The notes under the pieces were generated by a model that made no database searches, was not told where the DNA came from, and worked only from the letters and a program-made list of their open reading frames with translations. From positions 434,001 through 498,000 of the forward strand of contig JABCPU010000003.1 in the NCBI GenBank assembly GCA_016800925.1: a stretch of DNA of 64,000 nucleotides, in the 5' to 3' direction. A program made the position numbers and the translations under genes. This stretch comes from Suillus spraguei. Taxonomy: Eukaryota > Basidiomycota > Agaricomycetes > Boletales > Suillaceae. Shown here in pieces: positions 11,621 through 22,925 of this stretch. Positions within the stretch are counted from its first letter, which is position 1. The number at the start of each line of letters is the position of its first letter.

Positions 11621-12268
11621 ATGCCCAGAATACGCACAACAAGGACGAAGAAACCCCCAGAAGGCTACGAAGATATCGAGAGCGTAAGCGTTTATCATCA
11701 GCATGTCGTCCTAATTCTGACATTATTGTAGATTCTCGATGATTATGCCAAGAAGATGAGAGACGCTGAGAATGAGTCTCATGAAGGCAAGCGCAAGGCC
11801 GAGTCCCTCTGGCCCATCATGCGTATCTCACATACCCGGTCGCGTTACATTTACGAGCTCTATTACAAGCGTGAAGCCATTACGAAAGAGCTTTATGACT
11901 GGCTCTTGAAGGAGGGTTATGCAGATGCTAAGTAAGTCAATTGTTTGTGTGGAGCTCTATCACGTACTGAACGTCAACTCCTTCAGCTTGATAGCCAAAT
12001 GGAAGAAGACGGGTTATGAGAAATTGTGCTGCCTCAGATGTATCCAGACCAAGGTATTATACTCTCGCAATTTGCTGAGACATTGCTCACTCATTTCTCC
12101 AGGACATGAACTATCAAGGCTCGACATGCATCTGTCGCGTGCCGAAAGCACAGGTACGGACAGGTACTGTTGTTGAATGCGTACATTGTGGTAAGTGTTT
12201 GCATTTCTGTTTCTCGTTTGCGACTAACCTCTTCGCTAGGATGCCGCGGCTGCAGCTCAGACTCCTAG
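11621..12268 (+). CDS. BUD31: BUD31/G10 pre-mRNA splicing factor
   Basis: Five exons (11621-11683, 11732-11931, 11987-12053, 12103-12190, 12240-12268) give 148 residues, matching the usual G10 length. The protein starts MPRIRT, followed by [11 protein letters not shown], and has the conserved block [11 protein letters not shown], the helix [15 protein letters not shown], and the zinc-binding C-terminus with CCLRC, CICRVPK and CVHCGCRGCSS. BUD31 is a core subunit of the Prp19-associated (NTC-related) part of the spliceosome, acting in the nucleus on activated spliceosomes; this comes from family knowledge. All junctions are canonical GT-AG and in phase. A mutated partial copy lies 1.3 kb upstream. 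Confidence 0.96.
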
Positions 12269-13011
12269 GCTGGTGAGGTCCATCCAAGACATCACTAAAG
12301 AACCAGCACTTTATAGCCAGACATCTACCTTGTTGACCCCATATGTCAATCGAGGTGCATCGGGAGGACAGATGGAGAAAGCGTAGTCGCAATATCTGCG
12401 CTCTAAGGTCCATTACATCCATTTACATATTGCAACGGCTTTGTTCAGAATGTTTGTTATTTAGATATGATCCGTATTTTGTATTCTTGCAATCATCATT
12501 GAGGTGCTCTCCCGGTCAACGACAAGGAATACAACATCCAAACATTGTAACGTTGTCGACATCGTAAAGTTTGTAAATGTCTTGTACTTTCTGGGCGTAT
12601 ACTTTGATGCGTTGTACACGACGTGCATGAAGAGTACAAGGACTTCTTGTACCCTTGAGCAGATATTCAACGAAAGCATGCGACGCCTTCTGCGTGTTGC
12701 CACCCGCCGATGAGCTTCTACTCCTGTCTCCAGCGCGACCTTCATGTTGAATCCAAGGACTTGTTCTGCGAACCACCGGCAAAACGTCATGTTATGCAGG
12801 GTCCGCTACTGGGCGAACTTTTTATAAGCTCAAGAGTGGGACTGCAGTACCCCGCTGCCAACAAAACAATCACACAGCAGCCGGTGAGTCATGTACCCTC
12901 TTGAGATCTATTCAACATTCTCATTATGGTCTGCATTCAACGCAATCACCTTCCATTCTATTTCCTACTCCAGAAGAACAATCTTCACTAAAAAAAACAC
13001 GCCGTACAGCA
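12269..13011. promoter_or_regulatory. Promoter region with TATA-like box and a 5' UTR intron
   Basis: The left part is the BUD31 3' flank. Upstream of the next gene there is a TATAA at 12823-12827 and a likely 5' UTR intron at 12884-12973 (donor gtgagt after cagccg, acceptor ctccag). The intron's position just before the ATG at 13012 supports that start. Confidence 0.5.
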
Positions 13012-14048
13012 ATGGTTTTTGCCCAGAACACATCGCAACGAAAGCGTCCGAGATGTCACAGATGCGGGTCGACTATGGCGGGCCATACGCGGAAGAACAA
13101 CATGTTCATCTGTCCTGGGCCTGCTGAGCGTAAATCGCGCATTGCTTTACCCCCCGACACACCCCCACCTACATACGAGTTCCACGGTTTCCAGGTTCCA
13201 CCTGGCGACCGCTGGCACTGGCGAAACCCTAATTGGGTCTCGCCACCCCGCGAAAGACCATATGAGAAGATTCACCGTGATGTGTCCCTCACACCTACAG
13301 AGCCTCTGTCCGATGAGGGCTAGGAAAGGAAAACATTTCGCCCCTCGCTACGGAGCATTCTCCTAGCCCTGACTATTCAAGCGACGACTGGGCCGGTAGT
13401 GCTGACGCTTTGGGCTACTATCCCGACTTTTCCATCAAAGAAGAATCCCCCGAACCGCAGTTTGATACCTACATATCGGGCTGCTCTCACTCGCCACCTC
13501 CCCGCGAATGGTCTTCGTTCTCGCAGTCGCCTATCACCGACGTAAGCCTCAACACGGCTCTCCGTGCAGGCACGCCACTGTACAGCGTGTACCGCGTCCC
13601 GCGTGAAGACATTCCCAAAGTCAAACGCACTGCACGACGCGAAGGGAAACTCCTCAGCGTGATGAACGCTCCCCCCGCACACCTCGCCAAAATCCCACGA
13701 GAGAAATCACGAGAGACAGTCTGGGTCATTCTCAGTGATCGTGAGGAAGACCTCCAGTACGCAGTACATTCTCAAGCCATGCCAGGCGCCTTTGCCCAGG
13801 GCACGACGGCGGACTTTAGCAACTCCAGAAATAACGCAGTGGGTCCAGCCATGCAGAACGCACCGTTCTGCGATGCTGTAGATCAGCCCGTGATGCGCAA
13901 TTCGACCTTTGACCAGTCGATGTACAGCCTTCCTGGTGGGCTGGCGGTTCAGGAGAACTTGCGATCAGCCGGTCGTGGGTTTCTTCAGATGGCGTTTGCA
14001 GGGATTATCGGTGGCCTTGTCGTCACCTACGGACGGACCCTCTTGTAG
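13012..14048 (+). CDS. Uncharacterised CxxC protein with C-terminal membrane anchor; one-base frame break
   Basis: The frame from ATG 13012 stops at 13321, but the following frame reads on smoothly to 14048. Adding one G to the GGG at 13317-13319 fuses them into 346 codons (345 residues). The N-terminal part has a Cys pair (CHRC) and a later Cys-Pro, a possible small zinc site, followed by a Pro-rich WHWRNPNWVSPP stretch. The middle is acidic and Ser-rich; the last ~25 residues (AFAGIIGGLVVTYG) form one hydrophobic segment, suggesting a tail anchor. An alternative is a ~63-bp intron from gtccga near 13308 to ctcctag near 13364, but that donor is poor. I do not recognise the family. The gene converges with the one at 14462-16386. 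Confidence 0.6.
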
Positions 14049-14461
14049 CGATTCGGGGCGACCATCCATCAGCGGTGTTGGGTTGGGAATAGTGGGCATT
14101 TGTATTTGTACATTACTTTTCTCGTTGGATTGCCGATACGAACGACCTATGCCAATTTCTGCTACTATATGCCTTACCTTCTGTATTCTGTTTGTTATGC
14201 TCTATGCCACCTTTTCTTATGATCAACCACTTTAGTCAGCGTGTGAACAATCCAAGGCAGTCACTCGAAGTAGACGATGTGAACAATGCCACACAGTGTA
14301 TGGTATAGAAGTAAGGTCAGTGGACGTGTCAAATACATACGTAGCAACCCAAACAAAAGTTATGGCAGAAAGCGTCATCATAATACGGCGTAAAAGTAAA
14401 GAAAAAAAGGATAAAAATACATTCAGGCACACTCCCATAATCTATCCCTCCAATTTTGACG
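14049..14461. other. Convergent 3' intergenic region
   Basis: No gene. It separates the 3' ends of two convergent genes and should contain both polyadenylation regions. Confidence 0.5.
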
Positions 14462-16386
14462 CTATACCGCCCAATCATCCAACGTCCCACCTCCAGGTCG
14501 ATTCCCCCACCCTCGAGACATGCGTTCCTCCATACGATCATCGATTCGTGGAGAGTTCGTGCTCGCGGGTGTTAGAGTAAACAACCTTTCAAACCATCCA
14601 AGTGTCTCCGCCTCTTCTTCGTCTTTCCCCTTGCGCTTTCTGCTTCGATTCTTCCGCTTTTCCGAGATCTTCGAAGGCCCTACACGTGAGCTTGAATATG
14701 ACTCTGGGAGCTCCGCAAAGCTAATGCGCTTGGGCGTCGACACGCCTGAGGGGAGATCATTCCCGAGGACCTTGGCCACGCCGTTTCCAAACATATCTGA
14801 GAGGCTACCCATACTTGGCGACGAACGAGGTGTTGGAGGCACAGAGGGCACCTTCAAGGAGGAATGTGTAGGTGGGGAGGGCGGACGCGTAGAGGATGAA
14901 TGTCTGCCCTTCGTGAAAAGACGGGATATAGAAGCAGTGGCAGTGGATGTGCCAGAAACCGGGACGGGGGCAGGAGTGACAGGCATGAAATTGGGCGACC
15001 GATTTTGTTTAGGCTCTTTTCGAGGGGGAGAGTTAACGGAGGTGAAGGACGATTGTTCATCAAGGATTTTGCGGAGGGACTGGACGGTGCGATAGCCAGT
15101 AGGGTGATCTGATGAATCTGATGAAGCAGGAGAAAGCTCCTCAATGGGTGGAGTCATTGTCATTACGCGGGGAAGAGGGGTTACGGGACATCTAGGCGTC
15201 GTGGAGGATGCAGACTCTGGTTTGCAATTGCAATTGCGATTGCGATCAGGAGATAATGGTTCCCTACGTACTGAGCAAGGGGACATAGATGACTTGGATC
15301 CTCGTTCAGTGTCACATGTGCTCGCTGAACCACGCCGTGATATGAAAGTACGAGGGGACGATGCATCAGTCGGTGGAGGTGTAGCTGACTCCGAGCGCTT
15401 GACTATATTGGAGAGGAGATTGTATGCTGGTGTGGGAACATCGTGACCGGATAACACAGGTAATGACTGTGATGACGATGACTGAAGCTCCCGCTGTCCG
15501 ACAAAAGTGTGGCCCTGCCAGTCGACCGAGTGTGATGAAACAGAGGCTCGTAACCCCAGGGTAGAAGGAAAGATTATCATGCCTGGATCAGCTGTAGATT
15601 CGACATACTGGGTGAGTGCCCTAGGGGCAGGGGCAACGAGTAAATCACGTTTCGGGAGCGATAATTGAAGCTGTGAAGCGTTCGAAGATGAGTCGTTGAG
15701 GTCCAATAGTGACGGTCTCCTCCTATGACGCAAATCCCTAATATTTGATGTAGGGAGACTCTGGCTAATTGCAGATTCGTCTGGGTTGCCTAGATTGATG
15801 TCTCTCACCCCGTCGTCAAACAGCCCATCTACACCTTTCGATATCTCTTCGAGATGCGCCATCCATGTTCCATGCACACCGCTGTTCAATCTGATTCGCG
15901 TTGAAAGGTTCCTCGCACGAACCTCGAGAGAACGATCCGGTCCAACATCGGGTGAACTGAGCAAGGCCGAAAGACTGGATTGAGTGGAGAGTGAGCTCTG
16001 CATGAGTGCATTCGACATCTCAAGTGCATGCACACTTCGCTCAAGCAGCGTGTCGAGGAATGGGTCGACTGCTGGCACAGAGACTGACTGGCGTTTACGT
16101 CTGCGTGTGTAAGGTGCTGTGCGCCGGGGGGAATTAAGATGAAAACGTTGTGACACGTAGGCTACAGCTTGCTCTTCCGTGTCTGCGTCTGCCTCCTCAC
16201 TATCAGGGTAGTCGGGGGTCTATCGGACTCGTTCACCGTAAAGAACGCTGAATTGGATGTTTTGCTCCAATCAAGCGGTGCCGAGTACTCTGGGAGAGTC
16301 TGTACTATGTCGGACGACAGTTTTGAAACTGAGGAACGCTTCCTGTGCGTTCTACGGGATTGATGATGGTAGTTTGATGAGCTCAT
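14462..16386 (-). CDS. Uncharacterised Ser/Pro-rich protein; one-base frame break near the N-terminus
   Basis: The ATG at 16386 opens a 75-codon frame, and the main frame runs to the stop at 14462. One added C in the C5 run at 16218-16214 (minus sense) joins them into 642 codons (641 residues) with the natural reading DRPPDYPDSEEADADTEE. An acidic segment follows, then a helix-like block VDPFLDTLLERSVHALEMS and GTWMAHLEEISKGVDGLF, then long low-complexity regions and a basic stretch near residue 590 (KRKNRSRKRKGK). The C-terminus ends GGTLDDWAV. The helical blocks look conserved; the rest is probably disordered. No family recognised. A poly-base deletion is more likely than an intron because there is no splice pair between the frames. 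Confidence 0.6.
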
Positions 16387-17872
16387 GACTACAGGTAACG
16401 AGAATGATAAATAGGATAGGGACCGCTTGACGGATCCGGGTGAGAAGGTAGAATCAGAAACAGAGGGGCAATTAGTGACTCAGCGCAAACAGTTTAGGTG
16501 ACCGTCATCCTTTAGCCGCATGTTCTTTCGGCCCGTGATCGAGTCACTACGTATTTTTTTGATACGGTGTGCAGGACCAAATAAACTATGTACCAGTAAG
16601 GTTTGTCAGCTCGTTCCTGTCGCGGACTTGTTACATGTGACGCGCGATAACTCAGTGCATCGTCGTCGTCAACGCCAACAGAGCAGCAGGTGTGAGAGCT
16701 ACATAGTATCTTCGATATCATACGGCACTTCGGTAGCAAAGTTTACTCCGATATCCATATATATGGCCATTCGCTTGTTGAAATAAACTGGCGACCGAGA
16801 ACCCGACGTATACTCGAAACCCTCGGCATGAAAAATTCCCATCACTAGTGCAATGCTGTAATGATTTCATCGCACTCACACCGTCGGCTGGAAACTTGAA
16901 GTATCGTACCGGATTCTCCGATACGCTCATCGTTTGGGTACGCCAATTGGATGGTGCATAAACTGGATTGCAAATAAGTGACCAACAAATCGCACGGGGC
17001 AAAGCTGGTGTGGAGAGCGCAAGCGCAGGTGCGATAGGGTTATTATTATTCAATATCATTTGACGTGAACAAGCATATGGGCGTACTACAAAATTATCGA
17101 TTACAACCGTGCAATCATCATTCAATACACCGAAATGAGGTACGCACCTGGTCGCGCACGTAACCTCTTATCGCGCCACCCTTTTGCTTTTCTGTTATCT
17201 TTGGCTACTTGGCAACTCAGCAGGCCTCATAGATCCTGCTACGCATTTGCATACGGTTCAGGCTGGCGGGAAGCTAGCCATGGGGTAAAGGGTATGCACC
17301 AGGCCAGCGCCCTCTCAAGTTTACTCATTTGCAACCGTCGGACTTCTCGCCTATCTGGGCATGGAACCTGATAAGGGAGGGAACTATTTTGCTCATTTGT
17401 CTTGGTGTGGAGTAGGCGCCATACTGGTTTCTTTACCTTATCACTCCTATGGCTTTATTCACTGCCCACACTCTGCTCATCCAGCTGCCCATTGCCTGCT
17501 CACCGGAATCGCTCACCCTTTTACTCACGTGGATGCCTGCAAGCTGCTGCATTTTATTTCCGGTATTTTCCTCATTTGCGACTCCTACAATTTGGATCCC
17601 AGTTTCACTTTACTGCGTCAAGCGCTCATTTTGTGGTGCTATCGGAGCCTTTGGAGCTTCCTATACTTCAATTAACCAAATATTTCTTCTGTTCTCCCTA
17701 AGACTGCAGCACGACAGCAAATAGAAGCAATGCATCACCGGATATCTACTTCTATACCTTCCAGCTCGAGTGATCAGTGATATAGGCATATAACCAAAAC
17801 ATTAACATTAAGGCCCGTCAAACGCAGACCATCTAGAAGACGGTAAATGGTAAATCACTCTCCAAAAATCCA
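16387..17872. other. Intergenic region, no gene supported
   Basis: A pyrimidine-rich stretch at ~17380-17720 gives overlapping hydrophobic frames on the plus strand, but none has a start context, splice pattern or domain I can recognise. Confidence 0.45.
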
Positions 17873-19297
17873 TCATGCCACCACAGTCACGGACATCTCG
17901 GGTGGTGCAAAATTGTCAAATGGACCTGCAGCACCTTCGAGGTACATCCTTGTGACTCTATTTACCAAGATAGGGGGCAGATAAAACTTCCAGGTCGTCC
18001 AAAGGAACCATCGGCTGTGCTGGGACAGGATAGAGTCGTAATCGACTAATAACACGCTGAGTGACTTGTCCACGCTATGTAAATGAGTCCCTCACCCTTA
18101 AGAGCGGCGCGCAGTTCGAGCCACTTCTTTGTCACGTCCGTCAGAATGACATTAACGCCCCATCGTACAGCCTGCATCGGAAATTGAGGCTACAAGTGGC
18201 AATATAATGAAGCCACCCACCTCCATCATGTGCTCCGGTTCATTTACTGTCCACACCATAACCTTCTTGCCCGCAGCCTTGCACTCATCCCGGAACCTTT
18301 ACTATGCCGTCATCGCCCCGCCACTCAGACACCGAAAAATTAAACTTACTTTTGGCCATCATAAGTGGTCAAAGAGGCGAACGCCATTGAAAACACCTCT
18401 ACCCCATCCCAGAAATATTTCCGCGCAATCGAAAGGCTCGCACCAATGTGTGAGCGCTTGCAATATGGTAATCTCGCTTTCGCAAAAGCCACAAAACGTG
18501 GATGCCAAAGGCCTAGCAGAATACGAGGAGCCAACTTTGTCTGCCAATCAGGCTGCGTTGAGATAACATCATGCATGAGCAAGAAAAGGCGGTCAGGGTC
18601 ATTCTGAACCTTGATGTCAACGTTAAACTTGACGTGCTGGTTCTCGGGCTGTAATGAACGTGGGCGAAATGATTAGATGAACGCGCGGGCGCGTAGATGT
18701 GATGGGACTGACTTTCATCAAAAGAGCGATAGTCTGCGCGAACGTGGGGATACTTTGTTGGGGCTGCTTGACAGTAAGGAGATGCTCCATCCCATCTTTG
18801 CCGTACCAGTGCCGTTCCCTAATTAAGCCTAGATTCATTGGTCAGACCACGAACGTGTCTTGCAATCTACTAGTGACAACCTTTGGAACCTGTGGTCCTC
18901 TCCAAATCTGTGGAACGCACGCAGCATGAAAGGAGCGAATCAGAAGAAGAGGAAATATTTAACATACCGGGGTCGTGGAACATTACGACTACACCGTCCA
19001 ACGATACGTGAACGTCTGGGATACAGGTTATGGAGACCAACATAGGCCAGGGTTGTTAAATACCGCTCTCGATACCGTCTGCCCCATCATTGATGGCAGC
19101 TTCGAAGCTAGCGAGGGTGTTCTCTGGAAAAGCTGCTGAAGCCTGGTACGGGGAGTGGCTTAGTCTCGAGTGGTTTTGTCCATGGTTTGACTTACTCCTC
19201 GGTGACCCCAGCATTCTGAAACATTATTGTCAGTCCAACTCCGTTGTAACAGAACATGGTGAATATCATTACCTGGAAGAACTTTAGTGGCGGTCAT
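17873..19297 (-). CDS. PGC1: Glycerophosphodiester phosphodiesterase family protein (Pgc1-like)
   Basis: Ten exons (19297-19273, 19215-19196, 19142-19064, 19015-18968, 18907-18881, 18828-18713, 18648-18350, 18296-18221, 18171-18096, 18045-17873) give 312 residues. The GDPD catalytic signature is complete: CWGHRG near residue 10, then AAFPENT, IESDVHVSLDG and MFHDP, which supply the general acid/base His residues and the metal-binding Glu/Asp. Later blocks KVMVWTVNEPE and WGVNVILTDVT complete the TIM barrel, and a C-terminal hydrophobic stretch follows (RWFLWTTWKFYLPPILV). In yeast Pgc1 degrades phosphatidylglycerol; the substrate here is inferred. It lies close to a phosphatidate-synthesis gene on the same strand. 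Confidence 0.93.
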
Positions 19298-19948
19298 GTT
19301 CGAACTGCACGTAAGCACTAGAGACGGGGTATGAGAAGAAGGGAGTTCGAGAATCGAGAAGCAAGAGAGGCAGGGAGGGCGGTCTTAGTAAAGGCAGCTG
19401 TTATAGATTATATAGCAAGGCTAAAAAGACTCTTCTAATGAGTGGCAGCTGGGAAACTAGCTGTTACCCGAACGAAAGTCGGGCAACTAGGGTTTGGAAT
19501 CGTGGACGAATGAAAAGCGGCTTCGATGACATGAACATTTTCGCTGACGTTATAGAATTGTAAGCAGTTGAGACTGTTACGCCAAAAGGCAGTGATGATT
19601 GATTTTCGAGCTACATAGTAACTATCCGTTCGAACACAATACAACAAGCAAAATGTATATATTGCTTATCAAACATGCGGGGAACTTGGAATGAAATGAT
19701 GAGAGCGTACATTACATTTCTTCACCTTTTAGGTAATCGCCGAGCGCTTGTTCGAAGAAGCCTCGAGGCAGGCGCGCGCAGTAGACGCTATAAAAAGTGC
19801 GGGGGTTGAATTATGAAACAAACATCCAATGGAGTCAGGAGTCTCAACATATTATGAACAGCTATATAATGGTGTCAAGAATGGTATCATGCACTGGAAG
19901 TGTTCCGAAAGCTAGCTATATTACCTATTAGGCAATGCTATTTCACCA
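19298..19948. other. Intergenic region between two lipid-enzyme genes
   Basis: No gene seen. It includes the promoter of the GDPD gene and the 3' UTR of the acyltransferase gene. Confidence 0.5.
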
Positions 19949-21174
19949 CTAGTGGTGCTGTCTGCCGACAACTACCATCCCCTCATCGTCTGTCTCCGTT
20001 CCATACTCACTAATGCTTCCTTCTTGCCTCAACGACCGAGACAACGAAGTGTCAACGCTCGGAGTTTCACTGCCATCCTCATCGCTTGGCGCGTCCGGAA
20101 CTTCATCCGACACAACCTTAGCAGGGGTAACCGGTATGGGATCCGGTTTGTCGATGGGTGGCAAATCAGCTTTCATTCCTGGTTGTTCAGCTGGTTTCAT
20201 TTCTTCTTCTGAGGTAACTTTAACAGAAATTTCACGTAAAGTCGCCAACATCTGATCTCGCACTAGTGTCGTTATTTCAGGGACATCCGATACAGAGAGT
20301 CCCGTGGTTGAAATCGGTGGGAGAACTGTAAAACGGGTGTTCAAATCAGTAAAATTGAAATGAGGTAAACGCCGCAAAATTGCCTACTGACCTCGGACCC
20401 TGATGGTACCTGTCCCGAATACGCCCTTATGATAAATTCTCCAGTAATTCTCACATACGATGGGTATAATGGGTATCCCAGCTTGGACAGCGAGGTGAAA
20501 AGCGCCCTTCTTGAAAGGCAGTAGCGATGGTACTTCCTGACAGTGCCGAGTGCCCTCAGGGTACATCATCAACGAGATCTGTTTTGTTCTCATCTCGTCT
20601 CCAGCAGCTGCGAGCGATCCGTGTGCCTTTGTACTGTTTCCACGATCTACAAACACGGCTCCCGACATGAACATCCAAGGACCCAGAGGTGACCATTGGA
20701 GCTCCTTCTTGGCCATAATAGACGCTTTCTTGGGGAACATTCTACAAGCACCATGCGGAACAGAGTATGAATCAGGTCAGTTACACACCACTCATCGTAA
20801 GCTTCTTCAGCAAATGACACATACCTTCCCAAATACAAAATATCAAGCATGCTCTGGTGATTGCCTACCATGACCATGGGGCATGTCTGCAGATGTTCCT
20901 CGCCCTCGACCTCTACTTGGATATTCAAAACACGACTAGCAATGGCATAGAACGACCGGGCAACAACATGGTTGACATCATGCCTGCGACCCATCAGTGT
21001 CATTCCAACTGCAACAAAGACTCCCCATGTCGACACTACTGCTAGTGTCCCAAGGTAAATAGTGAGTTGAGCATAATAACGCCCAACGGGAGAAGCTGAG
21101 GCGATTGTTCGGAGTATGATGACAGGAACAGAGATATAAGCCAAAGGTTTGATGAAGAGAGCAAGAAAAGACAT
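19949..21174 (-). CDS. SLC1: 1-acyl-sn-glycerol-3-phosphate acyltransferase
   Basis: Three exons (21174-20825, 20741-20392, 20325-19949) give 358 residues. Two N-terminal hydrophobic segments precede the PlsC domain. Motif I is NHQSMLD (His and Asp of HX4D). Motif III is YPEGTRH, with the substrate-binding EGTR, and PIVCENYW follows. The enzyme converts lysophosphatidate to phosphatidate in the ER, the second acylation of glycerolipid synthesis. The C-terminal ~90 residues are acidic, Ser/Pro-rich and beyond the usual domain. ATG 21174 is preferred over an upstream TTG. Confidence 0.95.
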
Positions 21175-22289
21175 GAATCTAGACTCTAGATGGTTAATCA
21201 CTTGGGAGATCAATAAAGACGCGACGCAACGTACGCTGTAGCCAGCGGACGTGCACGCGGTGACTGACAGCTCAGATGGGAAAACCAGTCATGACTCAGA
21301 ATTTATTTTGGTCCTTTTCAACCCAAACACAAGTACTTACTACCCAACGGAGTGTGAAATAAACACCATTTCCCTGTTAAAAAAACTCCGCGGCATTTCA
21401 TTTTTGAATTTTTGTTACTATTTCTTATATATTACTCACTTATCGAAGTTCGACTGCAGTCGAGACCGGCAGTGTACTGCACGAACTGAGGCTTAGGTAA
21501 GTCTGTTCTCGGTAACTTTGACATGTAAATTCTTTGTGCATAATCCACCAATAGTGAGTATCAATATTAATGACGTATTTGATCGTAACAGTACTGATCT
21601 TCCAGGCTGAACAGACATACGTCATAACGGTGCTGGCTGCTTCAAGCAGCCAAGGGATCTGATGATGTAACTACATCTTTGCTCTGGGAGAGAGAAGCCT
21701 GAGGGTTTTGGCTTATAGAATGCTCGATTATCATCCACTTTGTCAAGCAAGGCTGCGTACCTCCATCTAAATGTTTACAAGACTCGTATCATACCATGTT
21801 TGATCATGGTGCACACTTGCTTACTCGTTCTAGAGATCCTATACCATATTTTTTCTGACATTTACTACGTCTCCATCAATTCTAGTCTACACCACTGGGA
21901 ACGCTTCTCTTGAGGAGAGTCGCGAGGTTCTCTAGTTACTCTCTCGCAAGTCTACCACATAATCAAAACTTTGAATGTACTCCGGGCTGAGCTGGAGAAT
22001 CTGGAACCGCATTTTGCTTGTCTTCTATCAGATTTGCGGACCAAGGTTCCTGATCAGTTCTGCATATAGAGCCTATGGAAAGCCAGACCACCGTGCTCTA
22101 CTTCCAAGGCTTCCACTTCTCAGAAACCTTCCTAGTAAGGTCAGTGCTTCCATTGGTCTCATGTCATGTACATTTATTCCCGCTATCATAAGGGAGTGGG
22201 TTTACCATCGGGACCTCATTCAAATCGATCGTCTTCTTGCGTCTGTTGCTTTTGACCTTGAATCGCATTCTTCCCTCGTCTCTTCTTCA
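21175..22289. other. Intergenic region, nothing recognised
   Basis: No supported gene. Contains the acyltransferase promoter next to 21175, and grades into the tandem repeat array. Confidence 0.45.
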
Positions 22290-22925
22290 GCACTTTAGCG
22301 TTCATTCATGGATGGTTTCTTTAAAAGTTCATCGTTACCGGTCTTAGCCAGGTGGTTGCCACAACAGAATCAAAATCTGTCTCTTGGACTGTGCAGGTTT
22401 AAAACCTGCCGACGACGAGGTTTTCTTCTAGCGGAATACACCTTTATTATATTCACTCGTGGATGGTTCCTTTGGAAGTTCACCGTGGCTGCTCTTAGTC
22501 TGTCGGTTGCCACAACAGAATCAAAATCTGTTATCTCCTAGATAATGCAGGTTTGAAACCCACTGAACTACAGTTTTTTCTATCGGATCACACTTTAGCG
22601 TTCATTCATGAATGGTTTGTTTAGCAGTTGACCATAACTGGTCTTAGGCAGGTGGTTCCCACAACAGAATCAAAATCTGTTTCTCTTGGATTGTGCAGGT
22701 TCGAAACCTACCGACAATGAGATTTTTTCTTCTATCGGAACACTTTGGTATTTACTCACAAATTGTTTCCTTAAAGGTGCATCTTAACTGGTCTTAGGCA
22801 GGTGGTTCCCACAACAGAATCAAAATCTGTTTCTCTTGGATTGTGCACGTTCGAAACCTACAGACAACGAGGTTTTTTTCTATCGGAACGCACCTTGATA
22901 TTCACTCATGGATGGTTTCTTTATA
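22290..22925 (+). repeat. Tandem array of ~150-bp units carrying a tRNA-Leu(CAA)-like body
   Basis: Four full units and a partial fifth follow head to tail. The marker ACAGA begins at 22364, 22515, 22664 and 22814, so the period is 151, 149 and 150 bp. Each unit holds a 5-bp stem ACAGA/TCTGT closing the loop ATCAAAA, whose central bases give anticodon CAA (Leu) with T33 and A37 in place. A longer-than-usual variable region follows, then a T-arm-like gcagg/cctgc stem; units 3 and 4 carry the perfect T-loop TTCGAAA and a B-box-like GGTTCGAAACC or close match. The D-arm region is weaker and no acceptor stem pairs well. The units are therefore tRNA-derived repeats rather than clear functional tRNA genes. 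Confidence 0.75.

Noticed and set aside
17361..17724. Hydrophobic frames suggesting a membrane protein
   Set aside because: Three overlapping frames in CT-rich DNA look equally hydrophobic, which points to base composition rather than a gene.
22290..22925. CRISPR-like regular spacing
   Set aside because: The repeats are contiguous ~150-bp units with no unique spacers and no cas genes, and the organism is a fungus.
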